Shown here: one piece after another, positions 1-12,036 of the stretch
Layout: every line of letters starts with the position of its first letter
How positions within the stretch are numbered: the first letter of the stretch is position 1
Origin: Oryzias latipes
Lineage: Eukaryota > Chordata > Actinopteri > Beloniformes > Adrianichthyidae
Reading direction: 5' to 3'
Assembly (NCBI RefSeq): GCF_002234675.1
Contig: NC_019864.2
Location: forward strand, 16,695,582 to 16,759,581
Length of the DNA: 64,000 bases
Program-made: the position numbers and the translations under genes
The notes under the pieces: model-generated
Told to the model about the DNA's origin: nothing
What the model saw: only the letters and a program-made list of their open reading frames with translations
Database searches by the model: none

Positions 1-100
1 CAAAATCTATCCATCAAAATAAAGTTATATTGTCTTTGTAGATTCTCATTCCTCCAGGTAGATTCCATTGAAGTAGTAGGTACTTAGAAATGAGTTAACT

Positions 101-212
101 GGATTTGGTTTATCTTTTATAATTGAAGGTATTTCATCTTTTCTGAATCGACAAAGCCTTTTTTAGAAGAGATGAAATATCCTCATTAATAAAAGATAAA
201 ACTAAGTCCAGT
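101..212. repeat. Old diverged copy of the hairpin repeat seen at 20404-20643
   Basis: An imperfect inverted repeat in the hexa intron. The left part (about 101-150) and right part (about 165-212) are reverse complements with several mismatches, and the loop contains GACAAAGCCTTTT. The right arm, ending in AAGTCCA, matches the arm of the perfect hairpin at 20529-20643 in order (GACAAAGCC, GAGRTGAAA, AAGTCCA), so this is a shorter, older member of the same family. The copy is too decayed to define its ends or a target duplication. Confidence 0.6.
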
Positions 213-402
213 TTACTCTTTTTTTTCCCCTTACCCTTTATGTTGATGCTTAATGGATGTATGATAGCACAGACATTAAAAACTCGTTAAGTAAGAGTTT
301 AAAAAATACATTACTCTGATGAGATACATTTAGATGAGCACTCACCTTTTAATGGACAACTCATGGCTGTTAGCTTCATGTTGCAGCGCAGTGCTCTGTC
401 AG

Positions 403-2438
403 TGGTGGAGGTTTGGAAACATGGCTGTTACCTGTGTAAAGTACGGCAGGTGACCAAAGCAGGACTCCGGGTAATCCTAGCCTCCCCGTGGTATCTGGAC
501 CTACCAGGACCCACGCATAACTGGGCTCGCTACTACACTGTGTGGCCCCTTGCCTTTCCTGGTCAGAAAACAACTCGTGTGCTGTGGTTTGCTGAAATCA
601 AACTAACGGTTGTGATGTATACTCTGCAGATTAACCATAAGCTCCTTTAGATGTAGAACACATTTGTGTCTAGGGAAGACTTTCAGACCTAAGATGTTTT
701 AGCTTTTGACTTTGATCGTTTTAAATAGATGTTGCTTGATAAAAATAATGTTTTTATGATTAAAAAAGGTTCAGGATGAAGGAGACTGATTACTTTGGTT
801 CAAATTTAAAATGTAATGATTGGTCATGAGAGACAATAATGACAAGTAATTATTGAATTAAGCAGCAAAAGTAAAACCCTAAAATTGAGTCCCTCCCCAA
901 AAGTCACTGTGATTTCATAAGTTGCTTACGATATACATTTATGTTCTCTTGTCATAATCTGCAAATAATCATTTAAAGGGGAAAAAAAAAATTATGGCAA
1001 TAAAAAATGGCCCTATTTCTCCTGATGCTAAACCGTTTTTTAAAACAAAAATAACTAACAAAATAATCAATACCCCCGTCTAGCATTCTTGTCTCATCCC
1101 CAAGAAAATGATCCTTACAAGAATTTTCAGTCTTTTAATCACATATAAACTAAATATCACATATGGGGCATCGGTAGGGCGGTCGACCCATAATCGAAAG
1201 ATTGCAGGTTTGATTCCCGCCTTGCACGCCCATGTGTCGAAGTGTCCTTGGGCAAGACTCTGAACTCCACCTTGCCTCTGGTGGGAGGTTGGTGCCAGTG
1301 TTCGACAGCGGAGCCGCCATCAGTGCGTGAATGTGTGTGTGCATGGGTGAATAGGTCTGTGAATGTAAAGCGCTTTGGGTCTTTGAAAGAGGGTAAAAAG
1401 CGCTATATAAGTATACGCCATTTACCATTTCCCATATAATTCAGGTGCTTTAGTGTGTAATAGTAATTTATAACACCACAAAAAAGTTTTAGACATTTAA
1501 AAAAAAAATTTAAATAGCAATAAATGTGAAGAGATCCATTGAGAAAACAATACAAGGACATAATAATGCTCTTCTGTTAGACTGCTCAGTGCTTCACATC
1601 TGGGAAAAAAAACCCAGCCGGTTATCAGTCTTAGCTCAGAAGGATTATCAAATCTTGGTGGGATTTCCAAAAGGTCAAAATAGCTCCCTTGTTGTACAGG
1701 ATTTTCTAGTGTCTGGATTGTTTTGACATTGGGAAAACGCCAGAAGTTCTTGTGTGTATATACATAATTCACACAATTTAATTTGTTAAATCACAAGTTT
1801 AGAATTTAAAGTAGCAAATGGAAGAGGTCTGAACGAACTTCATTTAACTCAATTCAGTTTGGACTTGAGTTGCTGTGATGTATTTGAAATGAAATGGTTA
1901 GTTGGTGGGAAACTTTTTCCTATTAAAATGAACTGTTTAATTAAATACGTTTAATATTTTTTATTCCATCTCAGGTTCTGAAAAACAGAAGAGGCTGGTT
2001 ATAGGGGGTGAGGTCTGCATGTGGGGGGAATATGTCGACGCCACCAATCTCTTCCCAAAACTCTGGTATGAGATTGATACGAAACCACAAACGTATTTAA
2101 ATAAATCTACATGACAGTGTCAATGATTTTCCTAAATCTCACATCCAAAATTCCAGGCCAAGAGCAAGCGCTGCTGCAGAGAGACTGTGGAGTGACGAGA
2201 AGCAGACCTCCAGTGTGGAAAAAGCTTTTCCTCGACTGGAAGACTTCCGATGCAAGCTGCTGAGGTGTTCAACTTTTTCCAATTCCAATTCCACCTTTTT
2301 TGAAGCTTGTTTTTGTGATTCATTCTTTTACTTGCTTTCTTCTTTTACTTGCTTTCTTGAATTTGTTTTTTTAGGCGTGGAATCCAAGCAGGGCCTCTCA
2401 ATGTGGGACATTGCAAACACGAATATCAAAGTGTTTGA
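403..2438 (+). CDS. hexa: Beta-hexosaminidase subunit alpha, 3' part (last four coding exons)
   Basis: Lysosomal glycosyl hydrolase (GH20) that removes terminal beta-linked GlcNAc/GalNAc, including from GM2 ganglioside with GM2 activator. Coding exons: 403-561, 1975-2065, 2157-2264, 2375-2438 (TGA); all junctions are AG/GT and phases join. The joined C-terminal part reads [25 protein letters not shown], then [17 protein letters not shown] (human Trp460 and Glu462 equivalents kept), [22 protein letters not shown] and PLNVGHC. The LNVG ending and the 15q23-like neighbourhood favour hexa over hexb. However, human alpha has Asn-Arg (423-424) after WYL, whereas this gene has Asp-Leu as in human beta. 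The catalytic Asp-Glu pair lies in upstream exons outside the window. The exon numbering as human 11-14 is from memory of the human gene. Confidence 0.95.
562..1974 (+). other. hexa intron between the first and second visible exons
   Basis: A 1.4-kb AT-rich intron bounded by GTCAGA at 562 and CTCAG at 1974. It contains the SINE at 1165-1430. I see nothing else recognisable in 562-1164 or 1431-1974. Confidence 0.9.
1165..1430 (+). mobile_element. tRNA-derived SINE, + orientation
   Basis: The head looks like a tRNA promoter: GGGCATCGGTAGGGCGG near the start for the A box and GGTTTGATTCC at 1207-1217 for the B box. The body contains GTGTCCTTGGGCAAGAC, shared with the SINE at 25587. The tail has the common fish SINE motif AAAGCGCTATATAAGTA followed by CCATTTACCATT. 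It sits inside the hexa intron in the sense direction. A short CATAT occurs on both sides, but it is too short to be a firm target duplication. Confidence 0.8.
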
Positions 2439-2474
2439 AGATGAACAGAATTTCACCTTTCGGAGCATTCAGAT

Positions 2475-2480
2475 AATAAA
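2475..2480 (+). promoter_or_regulatory. hexa: hexa polyadenylation signal AATAAA
   Basis: First AATAAA after the hexa stop, 37 bases downstream, implying a very short 3' UTR. Confidence 0.6.
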
Positions 2481-5400
2481 ATACAATGTTTAGGGATTTT
2501 TATGAACATAAATTATTGAGTACTGTTTTTTTGCCATAGAAATCAAATGTTCAGGAAGTTACTATTAACATACAGATTTTGTGATTGACTTTTAACATTT
2601 GGTTGTAATATTTGGGATATTAAAACATACATACTGTATATTTTATGCAGGTGTTTAAAGCAATGGGATTGATATGTAATAAGATTCCAAGAATGTTTAG
2701 ATCATATACCTATCTTGTTGTTTTCTAATAGGTAAAAAGGTGAAAAACAAAATGGAAAATTTGAAGAACAAAATCAAAACAAACCGGTAATTGTATGTAA
2801 AATCCATAGTAGTAGTGAAGTAAAATTTAGCAAATAATCTGCCTTCTAGTGTGTTTAATGGTGCATTTTCCCAATGTGTGCTTGTTTTTTTAATTGACTT
2901 TTCCCAGTTGAGAAGAAGCCAGTCGAGAATCGAAATCGCAATGTCCAAACTTAAAGATGGATTCTAGTTAAACATGACTTCAATGTTTATCACAGTAGTT
3001 TTGAAAGCAATTGGCCAAAAAACATAACAACAATGAAAGCATTTCTTTCACATTGATTCTTTGAGCATTTCTAGGAGCCAAAAACCAGATTTTCCATATG
3101 AGTAATTTTAGCCCTTTTTGACTCTCACAGGGTTGTAGCTTCATTGTCTTGTTGTTAAAATATTCTGAAGGATCTTAAAAAAAGAACTGTCCTAAATCCA
3201 AATCTGTGTGTGAAGGACAAACTGTTTTTGCTCAATCCCTTAAATGATCTTTTAAAGCAAAATCTATGATGCCAAGACAGACAAACAAGGCATTTTGGTC
3301 AACACTATCGAACAAACTGCAAACAAAAGAAAAATTACCTGAATAAAAGGCACTTTGGAAATTAACAAGTGTCTATTGACTGAAACAATGATGCAACAAT
3401 AAAACATGTGCAGCAGTGATTTTAACAAATGTACGTAATGTCATTCAACCAAAGGGCTGAAGGGAAGGAGTCTGAAACAGTCTTTACCTCCAACCTGAAC
3501 AATGTGAACGATCTATGCCGGACTGGGTCCCTAAGGAGGATTGCAGCTCTCTTGATGGATCTGATAGCCTGTGGAAGACAATGGAGCTCTAATGATCTCA
3601 GCAATTTACACCACTCTGCATGGGTTAGTGGTCCATCACAGGAGTGCTGTGGCTAACAGAGATGCAGCACATCAAGATGTTCTTAGCAATATAGATATAA
3701 AAGTTTCAGTAGATGTTGTTTAAGCTTTAGAGGAGGTTTCGATAGATATTATCAATGTTAAAATCCAACAATGGATGACTTTAAATGTGTTAAGCATCAA
3801 TTCAGGAAAAAATAAATATTAGGTTCTGTTGTTTAACATTCTTTTCTAAGTTGAGGGCTTAAAAGAGCAATTTCTCCTTTCTTTTTCCCAACAAATTGAC
3901 AGTGTAAATATGTATTTATGCAAAATGAGAATATATGCACATAACATAGATTTATTTTTGACACAACCAAACAGAATACTAACATATTAACAGTTAACAG
4001 AAAGTAATATATGCAATCACACTTACCCTCAGTCTACTACTAGGTGCATGTTTCTCCCAAAAAAGTCACCACACTGCTGTGACCTGAAAATAACAAAGGA
4101 AACACCAACAAACGTAACCACAAGGAATGGCAGCAAGTATCATGTGTGAACTGAAAAAATAATGAACTGTACTTATTCGCTTTTCTTAGTAATAACCTCT
4201 AATTATATTTTTTAAATGAACCTTTATTTATTCACAGTTAAGAACAAATTTTTGCTTATAATTGTACAGAATAAAGTCTTGTATGGGACAAGAACTAGAA
4301 AATGATTTTTTTAGTCTCTAGTTTCCATCAACTTGATCTTGATGATTAGAAAACTGTAACTTATCAAGAAAACTGTCGAAGAGCCACAGGGAAGACATTT
4401 TCACCTATTACTTCATTAAAATGTTTTTTTTTTAATTAGGGAAACAATTTACCCACTGGATTAGCTCACAATTCAACCATAAACTGTTACTCTGATTATT
4501 TTAGATAAAGGATTTTAATGATGTGAAAAATGTCAGTGAAACCTGCAGTATGTAGCAGTATGAAGTAACACTAAAAGAAAACAAATATGAGTAACCTATA
4601 AAAAATCAATAATGGTAGTATGAAATATTGGCCAGGTTTTTCTTTTTATAAAGCCTGTCAAAGCCTTTTGTCTTTGTGCGCATGTTTCATCTGTATCTGC
4701 TAACACTGACACACTCACCCAGACAACTTCTTACCTATTTAACTTTTGTTTTAGTTTTTACATTTTCCTGCTAGTTTTGTAAGAATGATTAAAAATCAGT
4801 CTCTGTCCATCTTGTTTTAGACCCATGATTTGGTCATTTCAGAAGAAAACTTTCTACCCACAGTGTTCAGGTTAGGTTTCACATTCCTGAAAATAAAATC
4901 CTTTGACAACATGAAAACAAGAAGAAATACTCATAATTAACATCCGGATCTATGCAGGGCAAAGACATATTACTACCTTCAGTATGAATTCAGCTCTAAG
5001 TCCTCACTAAAGATTCATGGACAGCAGTTAACTTAAGTCGTAACTTTCATTTTCATTATCAATACAACTTTGTGTTGACATATTTTAGTGATCTATGCCC
5101 TCCAACTGTCAGTGTTTGGGTTGAATATACATCTGTTTTTATAATTTAAAACCAGTGCAAAGAAAAACCACTAAGAGTTGGCGTTACCTTGAATATTGTG
5201 TTCATGTTGCACAAGTAGGGTCTGTAAGTCTATAACTATTGCTGTACCTCAAAACAACTTTTCTGTCTTGTCTCAGCTTTAGCTAACTATTTTCCCAATA
5301 ATCACCATTTGATCTCTCAGACAAAGCGTGTCTGTCTCCCTCTGGAGACCAACAGGTGAGACAGACACACCTGAATGACCCAACAGGGTCTGTAGTGGGC

Positions 5401-8116
5401 TCAACCTAGAAATACACTATGGCTTCTCAAAAACAATAAGTCAGAGACTTTCAAAGCATATATTGGGGCTCTCTTTTATTATTTCAGACCATGCTCAAAT
5501 GAATGAAGAGTGTATGGAGAAATACAGCAAAAACCAATACATTCATACATTTTTCCTAGCAAAAATTTGCAATATGTTTTTAAAAAGTTAAAATGTTTTT
5601 CCTCACTTAGACCATAAGTGAAGTTCCTTCACCTGTTGAACTTAGATGACACGACTTTGATATGGACTGAGATAACTCATAGGCTCATATTTGGATTACA
5701 GTAATGACAGCAGATGGCAAGGCGGGGCAATCCCCGGCAGCCATAGTGCTGACACCTCAATCCTTCTTCTTCATCTGACTTTGGGGCACAACAGGAAATG
5801 CTGAACTGAAACCCAACAAAGCTTAGTCAAGAATGCAATCAAGTAGAAATGATAGATTTTTAAAAATATTTTCTATTTTCTTTCAATTCTTTCAGCTTTA
5901 TTTAAAAATTCCAAAATATATGATTAGCCTTTTGATAGATTTCAGTCTGAAAGAAATATATTGAATTGTTTGGCAACAAGTTCACAGGTTAATCTCTATC
6001 TTTGATAAAAGCTGTCGCATTAAGAAACCACATGCAAACACTGATGCAAAGCTTTAAGCTAGAACATGAGGCCATCATCTCAAGGACTATATAGATATAA
6101 TTCAAATATATGTACAGTTCTTGCACAAAAAAGCTTCTTAGACTTGCACATGGCTTTAGAATTATAAACCGTGCACTGCAGCTGAAAAAAGCTAAATATC
6201 TTTGAACCGACACGCTGCTTCAGAACTCATCAATGTGCAACAGCTGATCAGTTTGGGGTCACAAGCAACTGAGCTGGGTTTTAATGGTGACGTGTTCCAA
6301 ATCACCTGCACACCTCTGTCATCATCAAATTTTCCACTTAATACATAATCACTTGGCTCATGGCAGCATGCTGCTAAAGATTGACCTGCATCCAAACAGT
6401 AATCACACGGCTCAGACCTGAAGGAACGTGACAGTTATCCTCAGCAGGTAAAACCTCAAAGCAGCACTTTGCTGATGGCTGCAGCCTCTTTGCTGTGCAG
6501 AGAGCAGACTGTTGTACGTTCAAGAACCTAAACCAGGAAAATACTCATTTAATGCATAATTCTCTGAGCGTGTTGTCTTTAACAGATGTGACCATTGCAT
6601 GTGTGCATCATTAATCACATAGTAATCACAGTTGAAAATATCACAGGCAAATGCACACAAAGGCATGTTGTTTCGGGAACATGTTCTGCTCATTTAATTA
6701 CTTTTTTTTCTGTAGTTTGCACCAATATTTCAAAAATCCATTTTTGAGGGCTTTATTGGTTTGAAAAAGAGCACAAAGGTTACAATAAAGCAAAAATGGG
6801 CTCCTGCATTCAGAAACGGGAGCATTTTTGTGGGGGCACTTTGGGCTCTGCCCTGTTGGTTCTGCGTTGGGAACTGAAATTGGCTGATCCCAGATTACCC
6901 AGTTCCAGCATCTTGGTTCAGTAGTCATCAACCTGTGAAGCGCCTCAGGTGTTAGTTAAGAGTCGTCCATGACAGGTTTGTCGCCCCTTTTTGATTTATG
7001 CACTTTGGTAATTGGACATCACTGTCAGCAAGCAGAGCATTTTCACACCTTCTCCCCTAAACCCACACAGAAAATCTGAATGACGTTTTTTGTGTATGAT
7101 GCCCATCACATAACCACACTCTGGTGGTTGCTGTTGAATCTCTGTCCCTTACCTCCATTGCTCAAGAATGAGGGGCCATTAATCCTTGTATTTACCAATG
7201 ACATTGACTAATACCTTATGTATTATGTAGTGACTAATACCTTATGTAGTTTTTGGAATTATTATTCTACTTTTCTTCTTTCCTCCTATTATTTGTGCTG
7301 TTCCATAACCCCCCTCCCCCATATGTCCTCTTTTTTCCTCCATGGATAATGTTAAGTGTCTTTTTCCCCATCATCTTCTGCTATGACTTTCTTTAAATGG
7401 GAGCCCATATTGTTGGAGACTGAGTTTATTGTACTAATCTAGGCTGGATGCATTCTCGAAGATTAACTGTCATTGTCCAGACCTTGAGAGCACAAAGCCT
7501 AAATACACTTACTAAACTACAAATGAGGCTAACAAAAATACTGCCATATATATATCAACAAGTTAAAAATAGTCCCATTTAGAAATATTCAATTCCAACA
7601 GGGTTTAAGGTAGATGCTCAATGGGGCACAATTTAACCAAAAGTCCTACTGTTGATGAAATCATCAGTAAGTTATCTTATTCATGACAAAAGTTTATCAC
7701 TGCTTTCTTTTTTAAAGCACTCAGGGTGAAGATGTTGAAGAATAATTTGTTGGGTAAATTAAGTGGGTTCTGTGACTGGTTGATTTACCTTCATGGAGGG
7801 TAAAGATTAAGAGGATGACAAATCAACATTTGCTGACACAGGGCCTGGTGTTAATCTGCTTGTCTTCCTCCTGAAAGCCTCTAGACAATTCAAGCTACGG
7901 GACTGACCCCAGGAACTCCACATTACACCAGAGACGCCAGGAGGAGACAGCAGGACCGACCCGTCTTTACCTCTTAAAATAAATGAGAAATACAACAAAG
8001 GAACCATAAGAAAAATTCCCAAATTACTTTATATGAAGGAGGAAAAATAACCTGTCATATTTTTCTGAAAGAATTAACCAAAATCCTGAGAAATCACAAG
8101 AAAATACCTAGAACGA
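2481..8116. other. hexa-nr2e3 intergenic region
   Basis: 5.6 kb of AT-rich DNA with no exon that I can support firmly. It holds a weak minus-strand exon candidate (5677-5805), an 18-bp sequence TGACTAATACCTTATGTA present twice (7205-7222 and 7231-7248), and a CRX/OTX-type TAATCC at 7180-7185, about 930 bp before nr2e3. TGCTGACAC near 7830 resembles half of an NRL/MAF site. The last two are common short words, so a role in nr2e3 expression is only a possibility. Confidence 0.6.
5677..5805 (-). CDS. Possible last coding exon of an unrecognised Cys-rich protein (weak)
   Basis: On the minus strand, an acceptor-like TTGGGTTTCAG precedes 42 open codons ending in TGA (complement of 5677-5679). The peptide has pieces FSISCCAPKSDEEEG, LRCQHYGCRG and ICCHYCNP, with eight cysteines in 42 residues. 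I do not recognise it. No partner exon, start codon or poly(A) signal was found, and a chance open frame of 129 bases is not rare. It is listed because the Cys/His pattern and local GC content stand out from the AT-rich surroundings. Confidence 0.2.
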   Translation of the reverse strand, partial: FSISCCAPKSDEEEGLRCQHYGCRGLPRLAICCHYCNPNMSL

Positions 8117-10469
8117 ATGGAGGAGCATGATATAAAAACGGATATGTATTCATCAGACCACACACAACAGACCATTGACGGATGTCAATCAGGTGAGGCC
8201 TTAACTTTATCAACATATATAATATCTTTTAAGATTATTTTAATGGAGAACCTTCAGTTAAATCTACCCAGTCTGTGCCTTTAAAGGCTGTAGAGTTTAT
8301 AACACTAGAAAAGTACTTTAAGAACTAATCAAAGCCTTGTTAAAATGTTACTGAAGCAATCTAATCATAATTTCTATTCTTTTTTAGTCTTGGCAGAAAA
8401 AAGTCCTCGTAAAGGTCGTGGCCCAGACGTGCTTTGTAAAGTGTGCTCTGATTCCAGCAGTGGTAAACACTACGGCATCTATGCCTGCAATGGCTGTAGC
8501 GGCTTCTTCAAACGCAGCGTGCGGAGAAGACTGATTTACAGGTGAGGTGGAGCTGCCTGGGAACCAAAAGTCCGAGCAGAAAACATCAAGGACACAAACG
8601 GCGGTCATAATCTTTTCAAACCATTTCAAACTGTTCTATAAAATGATTGCAGATCAGACAGTGTCCCCAGACAGAGATGTTAAGCCTGTTTGTTTAGCTG
8701 TACAAGAATGAAAAATGTATGTTCTTAAGTTATATATTCTTTATTTTATGTTTTAGGTGCCAGGCTGGAACTGGAAGGTGCCCTGTTGATAAGGCCCATC
8801 GGAACCAATGCCAAGCTTGCCGACTTAAAAAGTGTCTCCAATCTGGGATGAATAAAGATGGTGAGAAATGTCAGCATATTTGATAACTCCAGTCATAGTC
8901 TTTTTTTTCATGAATGAATGAATGAATGAAAAAAATCAGTCATAGTCTGTGTTTTTTATATAGCTGTGATGCTTTTTTTTCTTTTTTTATGTCAGCTGTG
9001 CAGAATGAGCGACAGCCTCGAAGCACAGCTCATGTCAGCCTAGAATCCCTTAATGTAGAGGCTAAAAAGGAGCACTTGGCCACCACAAGGGAGTTCTCAA
9101 CCTCAGATCCCTACTCATCAGCCATCTGCAGACCTCTGGTTACTTCATCTGCCTCCAATTCATCCACTACACAGCCTTGCAGCAACCCAAGTATCAGCCA
9201 CCGCTTTATGGTCAACCTGTTGACTGCAGAAACCTGTGCAAAACTGGAGCCTGAAGATGGTGAGGTCACCAAGGAGAATTAAAATCAATGACTGTTTCTT
9301 TAAGCTGCAGTTCTTACGTTTTTGTTCAGGGTTATATTGGGGGAACTGGGTGGGTGGAGGGAGGAATCTGGTGAGGGAGGGGTGCGTTATTGTCTTTTGT
9401 TTTTCTGTTTTAATTAATTTTCATATTTTATGACTATTTTATTTGCCTATGTGTAAAGTTATCAAGTGTTATGAGGTCCTATACAAACAAATAAAGTTTG
9501 AGTGTGAGTGTACTTGGATTGAAATGACTGTAAACTAGTTCTTTTTTCCTGACTCACAGTGGAAGAGAATATTGATGTCACATCAAATGATCCAGAGAGG
9601 CATGACGCCTTAGAAGGTCACGCGTTTAACTCCATAGAGAGCGTGTATGAAACGTCAGCACGACTCCTCTTTATGTCAGTAAAGTGGACCAAAAATTTGC
9701 CAATTTTTGCTCACTTGCCATTTCGAGACCAGGTGAGTCTGAGTCTCCAAACAGTTCTGACACGTTTTTGCAGTGCCTCAGTCTTCATGTAGTGGCTTCT
9801 CTTGAACTTTGTCAGGTGATTCTGCTTGAGGAATCCTGGAGCGAGATGTTCCTTCTGTGTGTCATCCAGTGGTCTCTGCCCATGGACAGCTGTCCTCTTC
9901 TGTCACTGCCGGAGCTTTCTCCCAAGCAGCAGGCCAAGGTCAGCCCGCCAACATCCGACCTGCAGATCCTGGAGGAGGTTTTCAATCGTTTCAAGGCTCT
10001 GACAGTCGATCCCACTGAGTTTGCCTGTCTCAAAGCCATTGTGTTGTTCAAGCCAGGTAAGCAATTAATCATTTAGGAGGTTCAGTCACTGCTGACTGCA
10101 TTTTGTAAGTGTTTGCTGTTTGTCCTTGGTGCAGAAGCACGCAGCCTCAAAGACCCAGAGCAGGTGGAAAATTTGCAGGATCAGTCTCAGGTGTTGTTGG
10201 GTCAGCACATTTATTCAGCATATCCCAACCAGAGCACCAGGTGAACCATTTTTACTGTGTTTTTGTCAGAACGCATGGATTTCTAAATGAAAATATCATT
10301 AAATATTGCCAATGCTGCTCTTATTTGTCCCACCAGATTCGGGAGGATGTTACTCCTGCTGCCATCCCTTCACTTTGTGAGTTCTGCAAAAATAGGGCAG
10401 CTGTTCTTTCAAAGAACCATAGGGAACACACCCATGGAGAAGCTGCTGTGTGATATGTTCAAAAACTGA
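8117..10469 (+). CDS. nr2e3: Photoreceptor-specific nuclear receptor NR2E3
   Basis: Orphan nuclear receptor of the NR2E group; in vertebrate retina it acts in rod precursors with CRX and NRL to repress cone genes and support rod genes. Coding exons: 8117-8192, 8388-8541, 8757-8860, 8996-9259, 9560-9732, 9816-10056, 10135-10240, 10337-10469 (TGA). The total of 1,251 nt gives 416 residues (human 410, from memory). The DNA-binding domain spans about residues 42-108: zinc ligands C42, C45, C59, C62, then C78, C85, C95, C98; the P-box is [11 protein letters not shown]. The conserved stretches [23 protein letters not shown] and [11 protein letters not shown] lead into the ligand-binding domain (from about residue 220), which ends in [17 protein letters not shown] with the AF-2 helix. 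The start is the first ATG of a short exon giving [15 protein letters not shown]; it splices in phase to the second exon. A further 5' noncoding exon cannot be excluded. Confidence 0.97.
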
Positions 10470-10753
10470 ACACATCCTGTTACTTTAAGTATTTTGATAT
10501 TGCAGTTTTATTATCCTACAATAATAAGTACTTGATTATTTTCAATTACTACCTAAAGTTTTTCAGTGGTTTTCAGCTTGTTGTCATGTTTAAACATTTT
10601 CTTCAGCTTTATCATTGTGATATTTCACGTTAGTCTCAGTTTTGTAATCACTACACACTAATTGTCAATTTAGCATTTAGTCACAAACAGATTTCTTCTT
10701 TTAAAAAACCCTGGACATGACAGATGCGATGTGTGAACATGTTTTGATCCTTA

Positions 10754-10759
10754 AATAAA
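10754..10759 (+). promoter_or_regulatory. nr2e3: nr2e3 polyadenylation signal AATAAA
   Basis: AATAAA 285 bases after the nr2e3 stop codon, the first perfect hexamer downstream. Confidence 0.6.
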
Positions 10760-11845
10760 ATGGAAATTCTTAATTGTTTTTATTTTTATTTTTCATTGTT
10801 TGCTCCATTTTATTCTGCTAATGAGAGTAACGCTTTTTTCCGTATAATTTGAAAAAGAAACTAATTGAAGTTTAATACTTAACATCAACTTTGAGAACTA
10901 ATGTCTTAATCGCATTATTTGTCAGACAGTCCCATTTAAAATTTATCACATTTCAGTCTTTTATTGAAATAACAAATGTCATTGTACACTAAAATAAACT
11001 ACATAGACAAATACACATAACAATGTTGTAAAAAATAAAAAATAAAATAAAACAAGTGAACAGGCAAAGACCACAGCCTAAAAACAGTAACATACAAATC
11101 AACAAATGATCAATTTAAAACGTATACAGATTCTTAAATCAGAGAATATTTACGAGAGGGCTAAGGGATGAAATTACACATAAGCAGTCCATAAAGTGGG
11201 CTTTAGGACGTGATTGAACAAAAGCAAATAAACAAACAAACAAACAAGCAAACAAGACCCTAATAATTCTTTCTGTCTTATCCTCTTTGTCAGATTGTGT
11301 TGAGGGGCCTTATTCAGACCTACAAATCATTCATAAGAAAGACATTTTGTCTTTTAAAACTAATTAGAGGTTAAACTACAGCATTTGATGTCTATTTAGA
11401 AGCAGAGATTTTTTTAAAGATAAATGCAATAATAGATATTAACACATGCACAATCTGTTGTTATTAAGAAGGACCCATGTGTGGCATTTAATATTTCTAG
11501 AATTTGACCCCCCTGGAAAGGATGAGTGAGTGAAGATCATATGGACTATTTACTCAATGGAAAAATTGACATTTCAACTAAAATGAAAGATATACACTAT
11601 AAAAAAAGAATGGAAAAAATTGTGCCAATATTTGTAAAACCACTAAAATTCTCAGAGGATTTTGACAAAAACAAAAAAAACAGAACAAAAACAGGCCAAG
11701 TGCTGTGTATTATGTTTATTTCTGTTATATGTTGTAGTTGCTGACCTATGTCTGTAAACGCTGACAACTAGAAAACACTCAATGAAAACAAAGTAAAAAA
11801 AAAAGGGAAGTTGATGATGGAGACCAAAAGAAATAAGGAACGTAA
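10760..11845. other. nr2e3-stoml1 intergenic spacer
   Basis: About 1.1 kb of AT-rich DNA with short A-rich simple sequence (for example AAACAAACAAACAAACAAG near 11229). I see no gene or recognisable element in it. Confidence 0.6.
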
Positions 11846-11859
11846 ACACTAGATGGCAG
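11846..11859 (+). promoter_or_regulatory. CTCF-like motif upstream of stoml1
   Basis: ACACTAGATGGCAG matches the CTCF core consensus (CCASYAGRKGGCRS) except at the first base. It lies about 180 bp before the stoml1 ATG. It could also be part of a repeat: ACTAGATGGCAGTAG followed by a GAAGAAGAAG run is a combination seen in fish repeats. Sequence match only. Confidence 0.35.
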
Positions 11860-11925
11860 TAGTGAGCATCTTTTATATGGACACCATAAACTTCAAAGGC
11901 GAAGAAGAAGAGATGACACAAAACA

Positions 11926-11936
11926 CGGAAGTTCCG
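11926..11936 (+). promoter_or_regulatory. ETS-type palindrome in the stoml1 promoter
   Basis: CGGAAGTTCCG is an odd-length palindrome that presents an ETS core (GGAA) on both strands, about 100 bp upstream of the stoml1 start codon. No TATA box is evident nearby. ETS sites at this distance are typical of broadly expressed TATA-less promoters, which would suit stoml1. Inference from motif and position only. Confidence 0.4.
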
Positions 11937-12036
11937 CTTGTGGAGCTGTAAATAAACACACATGTAACAACGGCGTGTTTAAAATCAATAGCGATATTTT
12001 CAAATTGGTTTTTTTGTCAGTCAGCGGGTGAACGTG

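Noticed and set aside
8384-8629. Minus-strand open frame of 81 codons
   Set aside because: It is a shadow of nr2e3 exon 2, which encodes the zinc fingers on the + strand with correct splice sites.
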